Positions 6,494-7,161 of a stretch of DNA of 7,161 nt are shown in pieces (positions within the stretch are counted from its first letter, which is position 1; the number at the start of each line of letters is the position of its first letter). The position numbers and the translations under genes are program-made. Source of the stretch: an uncultured Streptococcus sp. (GTDB taxonomy: Bacteria > Bacillota > Bacilli > Lactobacillales > Aerococcaceae). The DNA lies in NCBI GenBank assembly GCA_916049935.1, contig CAJZJI010000034.1, positions 1 to 7,161 of the forward strand. The letters are read 5' to 3'. Under the pieces are notes generated by a model that saw nothing but the letters and a program-made list of their open reading frames with translations, was not told the origin of the DNA and did not search any database.

Positions 6494-7161
6494 CTATTTC
6501 CTAATTTCTCGTATCATTTCCCATAAAGTCGTTTGATTATCTTGCTCCGTTCCAATTTCATATACGAAGCCATCGGACTCGTCACGACCAAAGATAAAGA
6601 GCTCTACCTGCTGCGACTCGTCTATCCCCAAAATCCGACTGACCACTGGAAGTTGAATACTATATTTCAGATAAAATTCATTATCCCCAGTAGGAGTTTC
6701 TTCTTTCTTTGTATAATTCTTATTTACCAATTTTGCCTTTGCTAAAATATCTTTATTCAATTGCAATTCCTGGAATAAAAACTTTCCTTGTGGCCAGAGT
6801 TTTTTCGCCTCTTCTTCATTTTCAAAAACAAACTTTCCATTCACATATTGGAACGGTATACTTTTCTCTTCTTCCTTAGTTTTAGAATTGAGCTGCTTAA
6901 TCGTTCCAACTAGTGGGTTCCCTTTTCCCCTAGCCTCAAGATAAACAAATACATTCGAGTCACCGACTACACGCATCTGACTTACCGTAAATCCCTTCGG
7001 AAACTGCTCAAATAAATCTTCAATATTTTTTGTCGGATAAGCCCTGCTCAATTCTTTCCCAGCCAGCTCTTCAAGATACCCACTACTCGTGTGATCCGCA
7101 CACCCCACTAACAACGTCACGCAAAGTACCAATAAACCAATCCACGACCATTTCTTTAACT
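6494..7161 (-). CDS. Uncharacterised lipoprotein, possibly distant Csa1/DUF576-like (5' end cut by window edge)
   Basis: A secreted, lipid-anchored protein; its function is not known to me. The frame stays open to the window edge and reads LKKWSWIGLLVLCV, then a lipobox LVGC with the lipidated cysteine at 7100-7102. This is a classic type II signal peptide whose start codon lies just outside the window. The TTG at 7132 is internal to the hydrophobic core and is not a start. The mature protein has about 202 residues, is hydrophilic, and has no transmembrane segment or catalytic motif that I recognise. Near its N-terminus is YPTKNIEDLFEQ, and a KFLFQEL segment follows mid-protein. These recall YPIKNLEDLYDK and KFFVQY in staphylococcal Csa1 (DUF576) tandem lipoproteins as I remember them, so distant kinship is possible but unproven. 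It precedes bceR by 50 bases on the same strand and may be co-transcribed. Confidence 0.75.
   Translation of the reverse strand, partial: LKKWSWIGLLVLCVTLLVGCADHTSSGYLEELAGKELSRAYPTKNIEDLFEQFPKGFTVSQMRVVGDSNVFVYLEARGKGNPLVGTIKQLNSKTKEEEKSIPFQYVNGKFVFENEEEAKKLWPQGKFLFQELQLNKDILAKAKLVNKNYTKKEETPTGDNEFYLKYSIQLPVVSRILGIDESQQVELFIFGRDESDGFVYEIGTEQDNQTTLWEMIREIRK

Overview
This window looks like an ordinary chromosomal stretch from a low-GC Gram-positive bacterium of the order Lactobacillales. The lactate dehydrogenase fragment reads like those of enterococci and carnobacteria, and the cluster rapZ-yvcK-whiA is a Firmicutes hallmark. A Carnobacteriaceae-type host such as Granulicatella is my guess, but the genus cannot be fixed from sequence reading alone. 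I saw no insertion sequence, phage gene, tRNA, rRNA or CRISPR array, and no gene-free stretch longer than about 125 bases.

Layout. Bases 1-464 hold the 3' end of an L-lactate dehydrogenase gene, the only plus-strand gene. A long hairpin at 475-512 serves as a shared terminator for it and for the minus-strand block facing it. All other genes are on the minus strand, so transcription runs from high to low coordinates. From 4635 down to 520 lies a likely operon: rapZ, yvcK (glmR), whiA, a short single-stranded DNA-binding protein gene, and a DUF554 membrane protein gene. It starts from an extended -10 promoter near 4675-4705. From the window edge down to 4765 lies a second block: an uncharacterised lipoprotein cut by the edge, then a BceR-like response regulator and a BceS-like intramembrane-sensing histidine kinase. 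That block ends in a hairpin terminator at 4737-4758.

How the genes work together. RapZ, YvcK and WhiA form a conserved module linking cell-envelope precursor supply (UDP-GlcNAc and glucosamine-6-phosphate sensing) to growth and division. The two-component pair is of the type that senses cell-wall-active peptide antibiotics through a BceAB transporter, but no transporter gene is visible here. Both blocks therefore concern envelope homeostasis.

The sequence supports three start corrections. WhiA most likely begins at a GTG at 2644, with its ribosome binding site inside the longest open frame. RapZ most likely begins at the second ATG, 4635. The lipoprotein begins outside the window, and a TTG at 7132 is only an internal codon of its signal peptide.

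I found no clear new system. The best leads are inverted repeats placed over or beside ribosome binding sites in three successive intergenic gaps of the rapZ operon, an SSB without the usual acidic tip in that operon, and a lipoprotein resembling staphylococcal Csa1 proteins beside a BceRS pair.
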